From Halomonas binhaiensis (lineage in GTDB: Bacteria; Pseudomonadota; Gammaproteobacteria; Pseudomonadales; Halomonadaceae): a stretch of 64,000 bases of DNA. A program made the translations under genes and the position numbers. Shown piece after piece: positions 36,106 through 46,299 of this stretch. The stretch covers positions 4,831,270 to 4,895,269 of the forward strand of contig NZ_CP038437.2 in NCBI RefSeq assembly GCF_008329985.2, given 5' to 3'. The notes below the pieces were generated by a model. It ran no database searches. It was not told where the DNA came from and saw only the letters and a program-made list of their open reading frames with translations. Within the stretch, counting starts at the first letter, position 1, and the number at the start of each line of letters is the position of its first letter.

Positions 36106-36510
36106 ATGTCGATGTTTTCCATTTTCGATATCGCTGCCTCGGGCATGAGTGCTCAGGCCCAGCGTATGAATGTCACCGCCAGCAATCTGGCCAATGCCGA
36201 CAGCGTTTCAGGCCCAGATGGTCAACCATACCGGGCCCGGCAGGTGATGTTTGAATCGAAAGCTTCATCCAGCGGAATCGGCGGTGTCATGGTCAGCCAG
36301 GTGGTCGAGGATCCTTCCCCCATGCGCCGGGAATACCACCCTGGACACCCACTGGCGGATGACGCCGGCTACGTGACCATGCCGAACGTCGATCCGGTGG
36401 GCGAGATGGTCAACATGATCTCGGCCTCGCGCTCCTATCAGGCCAATGTCGAGATCATGAATACCAGTAAGCAGTTGATGCTCAAGACCCTCACTCTCGG
36501 AGAAGGATAA
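36106..36510 (+). CDS. flgC: Flagellar proximal rod protein FlgC
   Basis: A rod subunit of 134 residues with the N-terminal [23 protein letters not shown] and the C-terminal [22 protein letters not shown], both typical of rod/hook axial proteins. Its stop overlaps the flgD start (TAATG). Confidence 0.96.
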   Translation: MSMFSIFDIAASGMSAQAQRMNVTASNLANADSVSGPDGQPYRARQVMFESKASSSGIGGVMVSQVVEDPSPMRREYHPGHPLADDAGYVTMPNVDPVGEMVNMISASRSYQANVEIMNTSKQLMLKTLTLGEG

Positions 36511-37205
36511 TGCCCAATACCATCGACGCGGGGATCTACACCAGCGTTAACTCTGTCACGGCCAAAGCCAGCTCTGTTCAGGCTTCCGATGAGCTGAGCG
36601 ACAACTTCATGACCTTGCTGGTGACGCAACTGCAGAACCAGGATCCGCTCAAGCCCATGGATAACAGCCAGATGACATCGCAACTGGCTCAGATCAATAC
36701 CGTGGCTGGCATCGAAGAACTCAATGCTTCCATCGCGGTGATCAACGATCAGATCGATGCCGGGCAAGCCATGCAGGCTGCGGCGCTGATCGGTAAAGGG
36801 GTGCTGGTGCCTGGCGACAATCTACTGCTGACGCATACCGATGATGGTGAACAAGTCACGACGCCCTTTGGTATCGAGCTCGATACACCCGCCTCAAGTG
36901 TCAAGGTCAAGATCACCAACGAGTCCGGTGAAGTCATCAACAGTTACGACCTTGGCCCGGTATCAGCCGGTGTCGAGTCCTTCCAGTGGGATGGTCTGTC
37001 CGATAGTGGCGAGGCGGCGGTTGAAGGGGGGTATCACGTCAGTGTGGAAGCGACTGGAGCCGATGGTGAATCCATCGATGTCACTACGCTCAACTACGCC
37101 ATTGTCGGTGCGGTAACACCCGCGGATAAGAGTGGCAAGGTCATGCTGGATCTTGGTGCGGTATATGGACAGGTTGAACTCAAGGATGTGCGTCAGATCC
37201 TGTGA
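36510..37205 (+). CDS. flgD: Flagellar hook assembly (cap) protein FlgD
   Basis: FlgD caps the growing hook. The 231-residue protein has the conserved N-terminal motif FMTLLVTQLQNQDPLKPMDN and a C-terminal beta-sandwich region. It overlaps the flgC stop by one base, and flgE follows. Confidence 0.96.
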   Translation: MPNTIDAGIYTSVNSVTAKASSVQASDELSDNFMTLLVTQLQNQDPLKPMDNSQMTSQLAQINTVAGIEELNASIAVINDQIDAGQAMQAAALIGKGVLVPGDNLLLTHTDDGEQVTTPFGIELDTPASSVKVKITNESGEVINSYDLGPVSAGVESFQWDGLSDSGEAAVEGGYHVSVEATGADGESIDVTTLNYAIVGAVTPADKSGKVMLDLGAVYGQVELKDVRQIL

Positions 37206-37258
37206 TGACCACGGTGCTGACGAAACGAAACTCAGGGAATAGGTAAAAGGAGCAGGAA

Positions 37259-38500
37259 ATGGGATTTTCACAAGCACTTAGCGGCCTGAATGCGGCAGCC
37301 AGCAGCCTGGATGTACTGGGCAACAATATCGCCAACTCCCAGACGGTGGGCTACAAGAGCGGCAGTGCCCAGTTTGCCGATGTCTTTGCCAACTCCCGCG
37401 TTGGACTGGGGACTCGGGTCTCCACGGTATTGCAGGATTTTGGTGGCGGCAACCTGGAAGCCACTAACCGACCGCTGGACCTGGGAATCAGTGGCCAAGG
37501 GTTCTTCCGCATGGAGCAAAACGGTCAGGTGGTCTATTCGCGCAATGGTCAACTCACCCTGACACCTGACGGCTATTTGCAGAACGCTTCTGGCGCCCGA
37601 ATCATGGGCTATGGCACCAATGCTACCGGCGATGTACAGGTAGGCGGGCAGCCAACGGTTCTCCAGATTGATGCCGACGAAATGCCGGCCAGTGCCACCT
37701 CAAGAGTATCGACAACCTTCAATCTGGATTCCCGCTCAGTAGTCGGTGAGGACCTCAACAAGGTCGATCTGCATGATCCTGCCGGTAATGATGTCAGCAT
37801 CGATTACCACTATTCCAATAATTTCACTGCATATGATTCGCTGGGCAATCCGCGCAATGTGACGGTCTATTACGAGAAAACGGGCCCCAATGCCTGGAGC
37901 GCGAACATCGCCATGGATGGAAAAGTACTGATGGACGGGGCTGCACCTCAATCCTTTGACATGGCCTTCGACCAGAACGGACAGCTGACTTCGCCATCGC
38001 CTGCTGAGTTCAACATGGCGTTCGCCAGTGCAGACTTCTTCGACGGTGCCGCAGCGGACATGCCACTGAAGTTCGATGTTGCGGGCTCCACTCAGTTCGG
38101 CAACGACGCCAGCACAACGGCTCTGACACAGAACGGTTATACCTCCGGCGCTCTGGTCGGGATCACCATCGAAGACGATGGCACCGTGGTGCGTAATTAT
38201 GCCAATGAGCAGTCGCGGCCAGCCGGTCAAATTGCCTTGGCCAACTTCCGTAACCCCGAAGGACTCAATCCCGTCGGCAACAATGCCTGGGTGGCCACCG
38301 ATGCTTCCGGCCAGGAACTGGTAGGTGCGCCGAACACTGGACTCCTGGGAGGTATCGAGTCCGGTATGGTGGAGACTTCCAATGTCGATATGGCTCGTGA
38401 GCTGGTCAAGATGATCGTCACCCAGCGTGCCTATCAGGCCAACTCGCAGACGATCAAGACTCAGGATGAAGTCTTGCAGACGGCTATCAGCCTGCGCTGA
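37259..38500 (+). CDS. flgE: Flagellar hook protein FlgE
   Basis: The hook subunit, 413 residues. The axial N-terminus SQALSGLNAAASSLDVLGNN and the C-terminus MARELVKMIVTQRAYQANSQ frame variable surface domains. A ribosome-binding site AAGGAG precedes the ATG. Confidence 0.97.
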   Translation: MGFSQALSGLNAAASSLDVLGNNIANSQTVGYKSGSAQFADVFANSRVGLGTRVSTVLQDFGGGNLEATNRPLDLGISGQGFFRMEQNGQVVYSRNGQLTLTPDGYLQNASGARIMGYGTNATGDVQVGGQPTVLQIDADEMPASATSRVSTTFNLDSRSVVGEDLNKVDLHDPAGNDVSIDYHYSNNFTAYDSLGNPRNVTVYYEKTGPNAWSANIAMDGKVLMDGAAPQSFDMAFDQNGQLTSPSPAEFNMAFASADFFDGAAADMPLKFDVAGSTQFGNDASTTALTQNGYTSGALVGITIEDDGTVVRNYANEQSRPAGQIALANFRNPEGLNPVGNNAWVATDASGQELVGAPNTGLLGGIESGMVETSNVDMARELVKMIVTQRAYQANSQTIKTQDEVLQTAISLR

Positions 38501-38514
38501 CGGAGTATTGACTC

Positions 38515-39273
38515 ATGGATCGCATGCTTTACACCGCCATGAGCGGTGCCCGTCAGAGCATGGAACAGCAAGCTGTGGTCAGCCACAACCTGGCCAATGC
38601 CTCTACTGCAGGTTTTCGTGCCCAGCTGCATGCCATGCGCGCAGTACCTGTTCAGGGAGAGGCGCGTTTGGCGACTCGCGTTTCAGTGGCCGCTTCCACT
38701 CCGGGAGCGGACTTCACCCCCGGACCGATCACCCGCACCGGACGTACCCTGGATGTGGCGATCGATGGCCCAGGTTTCTTTGCCGTACAGACGCAGGATG
38801 GCCAGGAAGCCTATACCCGCCAAGGTGATTTCCAGGTGGATGGCAATGGCCAGCTGATGTCCGCTGGCCGACCGGTGATCGGTGAAGGTGGGCCGATCCA
38901 GGTGCCTCTTGGAGCGGAATTGTTCATGGGCGCTGATGGCACCATCAGTGGTATCGGCATGGGAGAAGATCCCGATGCCTTGGCGGAAGTCGGTCGCCTG
39001 AAGCTGGTCGAGCCTGGCGAGGCCGAGGTAGTGCGTGGTGATGATGGGTTGTTTCGCGCCAAGCCGGATGCCCAGGGACAGAACACGCCGTTAGCTGCCT
39101 CTGAAAATGTGCGAGTGGTGGCCGGTGCCCTGGAGGGAAGTAACGTCAATCCGGTGGAATCCATGGTGGCCATGATCGATGTGGCCAGACGCTATGAACT
39201 GCAGACCCAGGCGATCAGTGACGCTGATGAAAACGCTCAGCAGGCCAATAGCTTGTTGCTGCTCAATGGCTGA
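38515..39273 (+). CDS. flgF: Flagellar rod protein FlgF
   Basis: A proximal rod subunit of 252 residues: MDRMLYTAMSGARQSMEQQ at the N-terminus, the rod-type TLDVAIDGPGFFAVQT segment and the C-terminal ESMVAMIDVARRYELQTQ. It lies between flgE and flgG. Confidence 0.96.
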   Translation: MDRMLYTAMSGARQSMEQQAVVSHNLANASTAGFRAQLHAMRAVPVQGEARLATRVSVAASTPGADFTPGPITRTGRTLDVAIDGPGFFAVQTQDGQEAYTRQGDFQVDGNGQLMSAGRPVIGEGGPIQVPLGAELFMGADGTISGIGMGEDPDALAEVGRLKLVEPGEAEVVRGDDGLFRAKPDAQGQNTPLAASENVRVVAGALEGSNVNPVESMVAMIDVARRYELQTQAISDADENAQQANSLLLLNG

Positions 39274-39315
39274 TGATTTCTTTAAGCTTAGTCGCCTGAT
39301 AAACAAGGAAAAAAT

Positions 39316-40098
39316 ATGATCAAGTCGTTGTGGTCGGCCAAGACAGGGCTGGAAGCCCAGCAGGTCAAGCTGGATGTCATTTCCAATAACCTGGCGAACG
39401 TTTCGACCAATGGTTTCAAGCAGTCGCGGGCAGTATTCGAGGACCTGCTGTATCAGAACCTGCGCCAGCCAGGTGCCCAGAACAATGTCCAGGACCGCTT
39501 GCCGTCAGGCATGCAGATAGGAACCGGGGTGCGTCCGGTCGCCACTGAGCGGCTGCATACCCAGGGAAGCCTGGAAGAGACCCAGAACTCCAGGGATCTA
39601 GCGATCAATGGCAAGGGGTTCTTTCAGGTGGTGATGCCGGATGGCTCCACTGCCTATACCCGGGATGGCAGCTTCCAACTGGATGAAAACGGCCAGGTGG
39701 TAACGGCCAACGGCTATCCACTGGAGCCGGCGATCATCGTTCCCGATAACGCACTGTCGGTATCTATTGGCGAGGATGGCATCGTCTCGGTGACAGAGCC
39801 CGGCACCAGTGAAACCAATGAAGTCGGCCAGATCTCGTTGAGCACGTTTATCAATCCGACGGGGCTCGAAGCCATTGGCGGCAATCTCTATGTGGAGACG
39901 TCCTCCTCCGGGCCACGTAACGAAAGTATTCCTGGCATGAACGGAGCAGGCCGTCTGTTGCAGGGCTATGTGGAGACGTCCAACGTCAATGTGGTCGAGG
40001 AGATGGTCAGCATGATCCAGACTCAGCGCGCCTACGAGATCAACAGCAAGGCCGTGCAGACCAGCGACGAAATGCTGGCACGCTTGGCCCAGCTGTAA
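39316..40098 (+). CDS. flgG: Flagellar distal rod protein FlgG
   Basis: The distal rod subunit, exactly 260 residues as in E. coli. [20 protein letters not shown], the FlgG-specific loop [18 protein letters not shown] and the C-terminus [20 protein letters not shown] are all present. AAGGAAAAAAT precedes the ATG. Confidence 0.97.
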   Translation: MIKSLWSAKTGLEAQQVKLDVISNNLANVSTNGFKQSRAVFEDLLYQNLRQPGAQNNVQDRLPSGMQIGTGVRPVATERLHTQGSLEETQNSRDLAINGKGFFQVVMPDGSTAYTRDGSFQLDENGQVVTANGYPLEPAIIVPDNALSVSIGEDGIVSVTEPGTSETNEVGQISLSTFINPTGLEAIGGNLYVETSSSGPRNESIPGMNGAGRLLQGYVETSNVNVVEEMVSMIQTQRAYEINSKAVQTSDEMLARLAQL

Positions 40099-40110
40099 GC
40101 AGGGGGACGC

Positions 40111-40785
40111 ATGGATAGTCGCGCTGGCTTTGTTGGCTTGGCCCTGGTAACGCTGCTCGTGTTGGGTGGTTGTGCCCAGATACCGCGTGCTTCGGTAGTC
40201 GGGGAGCAGGAGAAAATCGAGATTCCGGATCGCCCGGAGCCAGTGGCCAATGGTTCCATCTATCAGAGGCCTCGTGGCTACCAGCCATTGTTCGAGGACC
40301 GTCGCCCTCGGAGTGTCGGCGATATCCTCACCATTGTCCTCGATGAAGAGGTCAGCGCGAGCAAGAACTCTACCTCCAACGCCTCCCGTTCGGGGGGGAC
40401 CAGTCTGACATTCACCACTGTGCCCAAAGGTGCAGAAGACTTGCTGGATTATAACCTCGAGGTAGATGGAGACGCAGATTTCAAAGGAGGTGGGGGATCT
40501 CGGGCCAATAACACCTTTACCGGCACCATCACTGTCTCGGTGGTCCAGGTGATGAACAATGGCAATTTACGGGTGCGTGGTGAAAAGCAGATTGCCATCA
40601 ACCAGGGAACCGAGTTCATTCGCTTCGCCGGAGTGGTCAATCCGCGCACCATCACCGCCGAGAACAGTGTGCCTTCTACTGCGGTGGCCGATGCGCGTAT
40701 CGAATACGTCGGCAATGGTTATATCAACGAAGCGCAGACCATGGGCTGGTTGCAACGCTTCTTCCTCAATGTATCGCCGTTCTGA
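40111..40785 (+). CDS. flgH: Flagellar L-ring lipoprotein FlgH
   Basis: The outer-membrane ring protein, 224 residues, with a lipoprotein signal peptide and lipobox VLGGC (about Cys21). The mature part contains [28 protein letters not shown] and [20 protein letters not shown] sequences found in all FlgH. It lies between flgG and flgI. Confidence 0.97.
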   Translation: MDSRAGFVGLALVTLLVLGGCAQIPRASVVGEQEKIEIPDRPEPVANGSIYQRPRGYQPLFEDRRPRSVGDILTIVLDEEVSASKNSTSNASRSGGTSLTFTTVPKGAEDLLDYNLEVDGDADFKGGGGSRANNTFTGTITVSVVQVMNNGNLRVRGEKQIAINQGTEFIRFAGVVNPRTITAENSVPSTAVADARIEYVGNGYINEAQTMGWLQRFFLNVSPF

Positions 40786-40799
40786 TTGGCAGGCCCCGC

Positions 40800-41936
40800 A
40801 TGCGTAATCCCATTCATCGTCGTCCCACCCTGACCCTTGGTTCTCTGATGCTGGTGCTGTTGACGGGTTTGATGCTGTTTTCAGGCTTGACCAAGGCTGA
40901 GCAAGTCCGTGACCTGGCATCCTTTGCTGGAGTACGTGATAACCCCCTGGTGGGCTATGGGCTGGTCGTCGGCCTGGATGGTACGGGCGACCAGACCATG
41001 CAGGCGCCATTCACTGGGCAGAGCCTCAATAACATGCTTTCGCAGCTTGGTATCACGGTACCGCCAGGCACCAATATGCAATTGCGCAATATCGCCGCTG
41101 TCATGGTGACTGCCGATCTGCCTCCCTTTGCTACGCCAGGACAGCGTCTCGATATTGTGGTGTCTTCGGTGGGAAATGCCCGGAGCTTGCGTGGCGGAAC
41201 TTTGCTGATGACGCCTCTTAAAGGGGCCGATGGTGATGTCTATGCTTTGGCCCAGGGAAACTTGCTGATCAATGGCGCGAGTGCGCAGTCCGCTGGTAGC
41301 AGTGCACAGACTGGACATCAGGCCAGTGGTCGCATCGCTGGTGGCGCCACAGTAGAGCAAAGTGTGCCGTTGTCCCTGGGCGATCAGTACGGTGGTCTGG
41401 AGTTGCATCTCAAGCAAGCTGATTTCGGTACTGCCGAGCGCGTAGTCAGTGCCATCAATGCGGATTTTGGTTATCCCGTTGCTTCAGCGCGCAACGGTGG
41501 TGTCATCCTGCTCAACGGGCCAACCAATGCCAACTCCCGAGTCAACTTCATGGCCCAGGTCGAGAGTGTCGATGTGTCACCCGTCCAGCCACCTGCGAGA
41601 GTCGTGCTGAATTCGCGTACTGGATCGATCGTACTCAATGGGGCGGTGACCTTGAGTCGGGCCGCAGTGGCTCATGGCAACCTGTCCGTTGTCATTGATA
41701 CCTCCCTTGGTGTCAGCCAGCCTGCCCCTTTCAGCAAGGGTAGGACGCGTGTGGTACCGAAATCGGATATCTCCATCAATGAGGAAACTGGCACGTTGCG
41801 GGTCGTGGAAGGCGCTAATCTGCTCGACGTGGTGGATGCCCTCAATGCCCTCGGTGCTACGCCAAATGACCTGATGGCGATCCTTGAAGCGCTCAAGGCT
41901 GCAGGCTCTCTACATGCCGAACTGGAGATCATCTGA
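40800..41936 (+). CDS. flgI: Flagellar P-ring protein FlgI
   Basis: The periplasmic P-ring subunit, 378 residues. A signal peptide (about 1-33, LMLFSGLTKA) precedes the conserved mature start VRDLASFAGVRDNPLVGYGL. Further family blocks are GTGDQTMQAPFTGQSLNNML and VVEGANLLDVVDALNALG. It overlaps flgJ by one base. Confidence 0.97.
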   Translation: MRNPIHRRPTLTLGSLMLVLLTGLMLFSGLTKAEQVRDLASFAGVRDNPLVGYGLVVGLDGTGDQTMQAPFTGQSLNNMLSQLGITVPPGTNMQLRNIAAVMVTADLPPFATPGQRLDIVVSSVGNARSLRGGTLLMTPLKGADGDVYALAQGNLLINGASAQSAGSSAQTGHQASGRIAGGATVEQSVPLSLGDQYGGLELHLKQADFGTAERVVSAINADFGYPVASARNGGVILLNGPTNANSRVNFMAQVESVDVSPVQPPARVVLNSRTGSIVLNGAVTLSRAAVAHGNLSVVIDTSLGVSQPAPFSKGRTRVVPKSDISINEETGTLRVVEGANLLDVVDALNALGATPNDLMAILEALKAAGSLHAELEII

Positions 41937-43138
41937 TGAGTAGCGGCGTCAGCGGCATTTCAGGGTTATCGGCAACGGCATTGAGCAGTGCCAGCCTGGC
42001 CACCGGCAGTACCGGACAAGCTGGATTTACCCTGGATATCAATGGCCTGGAAAGGCTCAAGACAGACGCTCGGGTGGATCGACAAGGTGCTGCTGACGAG
42101 GTGGCCCGTCAGATAGAGGCGCTGTTCATCGACATGATGATGAAGAGCATGCGACAGGCGATGCCGGATTCAGGACTGACGAATTCTCGAGACACCCAGT
42201 TCTACCAGTCATTGCTCGACAAACAGTGGTCACAGGTCATGGCTCGACGTGGTATCGGTCTTGCTGATCAGTTGCTTGGCCAGTTGGGAGCACCTCAAGC
42301 CAGTGAACGTGCCGAACAGATGGAAAGCCTGATAGCGGGGATTCCGCGAGGTGCGCCCCGACCGCTGGCGAATACCCTGCGTAGTGTGATGGATGAGGGG
42401 CGTGAAGAGGTTCCGGTGCCGCAGAGCTTCCTGGATGAGCTTGGCGCTGTGGATCAAGGAATGAATGCTGTCCAGGCCAGCATGCAGGTTGCTGGGCAGG
42501 ATGTGCGAGAAGCACCTGCCCATGTCCGCGACTTCCTGGCCAGGCTTGCTGAGCCAGCCCAGGAGGCAAGCCGCAATTCAGGAGTACCGGCAGAGCTGAT
42601 GTTGGCCCAGGCGGCACTAGAAACGGGTTGGGGGCGTCGCGAGATTGCGGCGCCAAATGGTGGCAACAGCTACAACCTGTTTGGTATCAAGGCAGGCAGC
42701 CAGTGGCGCGGCCCCACGACACGCATTACGACACATGAAGTAGTGAATGGAACGCGGCAGCGCATCTGTGATGAGTTCCGGGTCTATGGCTCTTTCGAGG
42801 AAGCCTTCACGGATTATGCACGGTTGGTGACCGGTAACTCTCGCTATGCCGGAGTGGTAAAGGCAGGGAGTGGTGCTGAAGCAGCGCGGGCCTTGCAGCG
42901 AGGAGGATACGCCACCGACCCGGCCTATGCCGCCAAGCTGATTGCCATCATGTACACCATGGGGCCATTGGAAGATAACGCGGTTGCCATTGATGGCGAG
43001 GCCAACGATCAGGCAGTGGGCAGTGCCAGTGTGGCCGATGGGCATTTGGCCACGGCACAACGTCATGAGGTTCTACCCCCATCTTATGCACCGGTTCATT
43101 GGGTGGCCGAGGCTGACTTGAAGAAAGAGCATCTCTAG
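41936..43138 (+). CDS. flgJ: Rod cap and peptidoglycan hydrolase FlgJ
   Basis: FlgJ caps the growing rod and cuts peptidoglycan to let it through. The rod-capping N-terminal domain (about 50-110) contains IEALFIDMMMKSMRQAMPD. The C-terminal glucosaminidase-type domain (about 195-345) has the probable catalytic Glu229 in AQAALETGWGRR and NSYNLFGIKAGSQW. At 400 residues it is longer than E. coli FlgJ (313), owing to a central linker (about 115-195) and a C-terminal tail of about 50 residues. Confidence 0.95.
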   Translation: MSSGVSGISGLSATALSSASLATGSTGQAGFTLDINGLERLKTDARVDRQGAADEVARQIEALFIDMMMKSMRQAMPDSGLTNSRDTQFYQSLLDKQWSQVMARRGIGLADQLLGQLGAPQASERAEQMESLIAGIPRGAPRPLANTLRSVMDEGREEVPVPQSFLDELGAVDQGMNAVQASMQVAGQDVREAPAHVRDFLARLAEPAQEASRNSGVPAELMLAQAALETGWGRREIAAPNGGNSYNLFGIKAGSQWRGPTTRITTHEVVNGTRQRICDEFRVYGSFEEAFTDYARLVTGNSRYAGVVKAGSGAEAARALQRGGYATDPAYAAKLIAIMYTMGPLEDNAVAIDGEANDQAVGSASVADGHLATAQRHEVLPPSYAPVHWVAEADLKKEHL

Positions 43139-43164
43139 AGAAACACGGAAAGCCCATGTTTTCC

Positions 43165-43191
43165 TAAAGTTTCTCTGTCGCTGGCCGATAG
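43165..43191 (+). promoter_or_regulatory. Sigma-28 promoter of flgKL
   Basis: TAAAGTTT, 11 nt, GCCGATAG: fifteen of sixteen consensus bases, with exact spacing. It lies 28 bp before the flgK start and uncouples flgKL from the class 2 flgB operon. Confidence 0.93.
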
Positions 43192-43219
43192 ACGTCATAT
43201 TGGCGCAAGGAGCTGAAAC

Positions 43220-44869
43220 ATGAGCATTTTCTCCATCGGTCTGAGCGGTCTCAATGCCGCTCAGGTTGCCTTGGGAACCACCAGCAACAATATCAGCAAT
43301 GTCTATACGCCCGGCTACAATCGCCAGGTAACGGTACTCGGTGAAGGAAGTAGCGGGGCTCAAGGGGTTCAGGTCAATGACATTCAGCGACAGTTCAATC
43401 GCTATGTCGCTGATCAGCTCAATGGGGCCACTAGCGCAACCTCGGCATTGGAAACCTATGCCACTCAGGTTGAGCAGATCGACAGTTTGCTTGCCGACAA
43501 GGACGCAGGACTCGCACCATTGATGCAAAAGTTCTTCTCTGCCATGGGGGATCTGGCCAGCGCGCCATCCGATCCGGCAGCTCGTCAAGGAGTGCTTGGT
43601 TCTGCGGATACGCTCTCCGCCCAATTTCGTTCATTCGATGCTTACCTGCAGGATATGCAGGAAGGGATCAATGGCCAGGTTCGTGATGAAGTCACCCAGA
43701 TCAATAATGCCACTGAACAACTGGCATCGCTCAATCGCCAGATAACCCTGGCGCGAGCCAAGCAGGGAGAAGCGCCCAATGCGTTGCTCGACCAGCGTGA
43801 TCAACTGGTTCAGGAGCTCAGCCAGCGACTGGATGTCGAGCTGACCGTGCAGGATGGTTCGTCCTATCAGATCAGCCTACCCAGTGGCCAGCCTCTGGTG
43901 TCAGGCACTCAAGCATATCAGCTGGAGGCCGTGTCCTCTGCCAATGACCCTCAGCGTATCGTGCTGGGGTATCGTGACCCGGGCGGTGGCCTTCAGATCC
44001 TGGATGAAGACGCTATCAAAGGCGGAAGTCTTGGTGGAGCGATGCGTTTTCGCGCCGAGACTCTGGATCGTACCCAGAACCAGATCGGTCAACTGGCGGT
44101 GTCCTTGGCCGTTGCCTTCAACGAGCAACATGCTCAAGGCACAACCCTTGAAGGACAAGCGGGAGGCACGTTCTTCGATATTGGTCAGCCACGGGTGTTT
44201 TCTAACAACACCAATAAAGGCAGTGCTGAGGTCAGCGCCTCGTTTGACAATGACAACATCGCGGCGTTGGCGGCTGCCGATTATACAGTGGAGGTCGTCG
44301 ACGCGGACGGCAGCCCACCGAAGTTTGAAATTATTCGCAAGGATACGGGGAAAGCGCTGGATGCCAGTGACGTCAGTTATGACGTGGCGAGTGGAGAGCT
44401 GAGCTTTGCTGGCGTGAAGCTGAGTATTGATGACCCGGCGAAGCTTGCGACTGGTGATAGCTTCGAGGTACAGCCCGTACGGCGTGCTGCGGGAGGTTTT
44501 GCCTGTGCGATCGATGATCCAGACGAGATCGCTGCGGGCCTTGGTGGTGGCAGTGGTGACAACGAGAATGCCCTGGCCATGCAGAAGCTGCAGGACAAGC
44601 TGCTGGTCGGAGGCAGTGCTACGTTCAGTCAGGCTTATGCTTCGCTGGTCAGTGACGTGGGTAATCGTACCAACGTGGTGAAGGTCAACCTGGCCGCCCA
44701 ACAGGGGCTGAGCGAGCAATTGCGAGCGGTCCAGCAGTCCGAATCCGGGGTCAATCTTGATGAAGAAGCGGCCAATCTGATTCGTTATCAGCAGTATTAC
44801 CAGGCCAACGCCAAGGTGATTGATACGGCGACAGCCGTTGTCGACACCATCCTTGGGCTGCGCTCCTGA
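43220..44869 (+). CDS. flgK: Flagellar hook-filament junction protein FlgK
   Basis: The first hook-associated protein, 549 residues. The N-terminal axial region SIFSIGLSGLNAAQVALGTTSNN and the C-terminal ESGVNLDEEAANLIRYQQYYQANAK-type helix are typical. AAGGAG precedes the ATG. A class 3 gene with flgL; FlgN is its chaperone. Confidence 0.97.
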   Translation: MSIFSIGLSGLNAAQVALGTTSNNISNVYTPGYNRQVTVLGEGSSGAQGVQVNDIQRQFNRYVADQLNGATSATSALETYATQVEQIDSLLADKDAGLAPLMQKFFSAMGDLASAPSDPAARQGVLGSADTLSAQFRSFDAYLQDMQEGINGQVRDEVTQINNATEQLASLNRQITLARAKQGEAPNALLDQRDQLVQELSQRLDVELTVQDGSSYQISLPSGQPLVSGTQAYQLEAVSSANDPQRIVLGYRDPGGGLQILDEDAIKGGSLGGAMRFRAETLDRTQNQIGQLAVSLAVAFNEQHAQGTTLEGQAGGTFFDIGQPRVFSNNTNKGSAEVSASFDNDNIAALAAADYTVEVVDADGSPPKFEIIRKDTGKALDASDVSYDVASGELSFAGVKLSIDDPAKLATGDSFEVQPVRRAAGGFACAIDDPDEIAAGLGGGSGDNENALAMQKLQDKLLVGGSATFSQAYASLVSDVGNRTNVVKVNLAAQQGLSEQLRAVQQSESGVNLDEEAANLIRYQQYYQANAKVIDTATAVVDTILGLRS

Positions 44870-44897
44870 GCCAGCGATTGATTGCGGAGAGACTGTC

Positions 44898-46157
44898 ATG
44901 CGTATCAGTACCGTCACCATGTTCGAGCAGAGTGTCAGCTCCATGAACCGTCAGCAGGCTGATTTCATGCACCTGAGCGAGCAGATGGCCTCAGGTCGGC
45001 GAGTCGTTAACCCTTCCGATGACCCACAGGCCGCCTCCCGTGCGGTTGCGGTCAGTCAGGCTCAGGCTGCGACCAAGCAGTTCTCTGATGCCCGGGTCAG
45101 CGCCCGTAATGCCCTGTCCCAGGAAGAAAGTGTTCTCAATAGCGTCAGTGATGCGATTTCCAGTGCCAAGGCACTGATTGTCCAGGCCGCCAATGGAACG
45201 CTCAGTGATGCTGACCGCCAATCGGTAGCCAGTGAATTGCGTGGCATCTATGAAAGTGTCATCGGTCAGGCCAATGCAACCGATGGCAATGGTCGCTACC
45301 TGTTCGGTGGTTATCAGGACGGCAGCGAACCCTTCATTGATAATGGGCATGGTGTCGAGTACATCGGCGATGACCAGGTTCGTCGTCAGCGCGTGGATGC
45401 TTCACGGGAAATGCGGATTGGGGACAGTGGGCGGGATATCTTCCTCAGTGTGCCTAGCGGGGCAGATTATGTTGCGCAGCAGGGACGAGTCGATGCCGAC
45501 GGCAATGTTGAGACCGTCAATACAGGCAGTGTGACGTTCAAGGGGCCACAGGTGATCGATAATGGTGATCCTGGCTATGGTCAATCCTACCAGGTGGTAT
45601 TCGCCTCGGATGCAGACGGCAACGCAACGTATAGCGTCCAGCAGCAGGCGGCCGATGGTAGCTGGCAGAGTGCAGGCATCGACAATCAGCCCTATGACCC
45701 ACAAGGCACGAGTGTGGAGGTGGGTGGATTGCGCCTGGACCTGCAAGGGCAACCTGCAGATGGAGATGCCATTACCTATGCCCCGGCAAATGAAATGGAC
45801 ACCAACCTGTTCCATACCTTCGAAAAAGCGCTGGCAGTGCTGGAGAGTCCGGCACAAACACCTGCTGAACAGGCGACCATGAACAACGCCCTCAGCACTG
45901 CGATGCGTGAGTTCGATGCCAGCCTGGATAATGTGCTGACCACACGGGCTTCGGTAGGCGCGCGCCTCAATGAATTAGATGTGATCGATTCGGTCAGCGG
46001 AAACCGCGAACTGAACTATGCCCAGACCATGTCGGATCTGGTCGACCTGGATTACAACCAGGCCATTTCAGAATATTGTCTGCGCCAGGTCGGCATGCAG
46101 GCCGCCCAGCAGGCTTTCGTCGGTATTCGCGATCTGTCGTTGTTCAAGTACTTGTAG
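44898..46157 (+). CDS. flgL: Flagellar hook-filament junction protein FlgL
   Basis: The second junction protein, 419 residues. The ATG at 44898 (MRISTVTMFEQSVSSMNRQQ) gives the canonical start; an upstream ATG would run into flgK. LSEQMASGRRVVNPSDDP and RYLFGGYQDGSEPF are family motifs. It ends with the usual helix containing LDYNQAISEYCLRQVGMQAAQ; the cysteine there is not usual. The C-terminal tail and the following hairpin converge on fliR. Confidence 0.96.
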   Translation: MRISTVTMFEQSVSSMNRQQADFMHLSEQMASGRRVVNPSDDPQAASRAVAVSQAQAATKQFSDARVSARNALSQEESVLNSVSDAISSAKALIVQAANGTLSDADRQSVASELRGIYESVIGQANATDGNGRYLFGGYQDGSEPFIDNGHGVEYIGDDQVRRQRVDASREMRIGDSGRDIFLSVPSGADYVAQQGRVDADGNVETVNTGSVTFKGPQVIDNGDPGYGQSYQVVFASDADGNATYSVQQQAADGSWQSAGIDNQPYDPQGTSVEVGGLRLDLQGQPADGDAITYAPANEMDTNLFHTFEKALAVLESPAQTPAEQATMNNALSTAMREFDASLDNVLTTRASVGARLNELDVIDSVSGNRELNYAQTMSDLVDLDYNQAISEYCLRQVGMQAAQQAFVGIRDLSLFKYL

Positions 46158-46170
46158 ACGGGGCCTCAAG

Positions 46171-46206
46171 TTGAGTTTCTGCTGACAGCAGGTAGTAGAA
46201 ACTCAA
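46171..46206. terminator. Hairpin between convergent flgL and fliR
   Basis: Arms TTGAGTTTCT / AGAAACTCAA enclose an inner GCTG-a-CAGC hairpin. There is no strong T tract on either strand, so it may be a weak bidirectional terminator or a 3'-end stabiliser. Confidence 0.45.
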
Positions 46207-46257
46207 CAATTACGAGGTTGCTGTCACCGAGAAGACTGGGAATGTACAGCGTGAGGC

Positions 46258-46299
46258 TTTACTGAGAGGGGCTTACTGAAAGGGTCTTACTGAGTGAGC
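46258..46299. repeat. 14-bp x3 tandem array spanning the fliR stop
   Basis: Three units of exactly 14 bp (46258-46271, 46272-46285, 46286-46299) share TTACTGA followed by a G-rich part. The third contains the fliR stop codon (TTA on plus, 46287-46289). Confidence 0.85.

Noticed and set aside
43901..44944. 347-codon minus-strand open frame across flgK and the flgL start
   Set aside because: Long but antisense to flgK with intact conserved ends; no domain seen.
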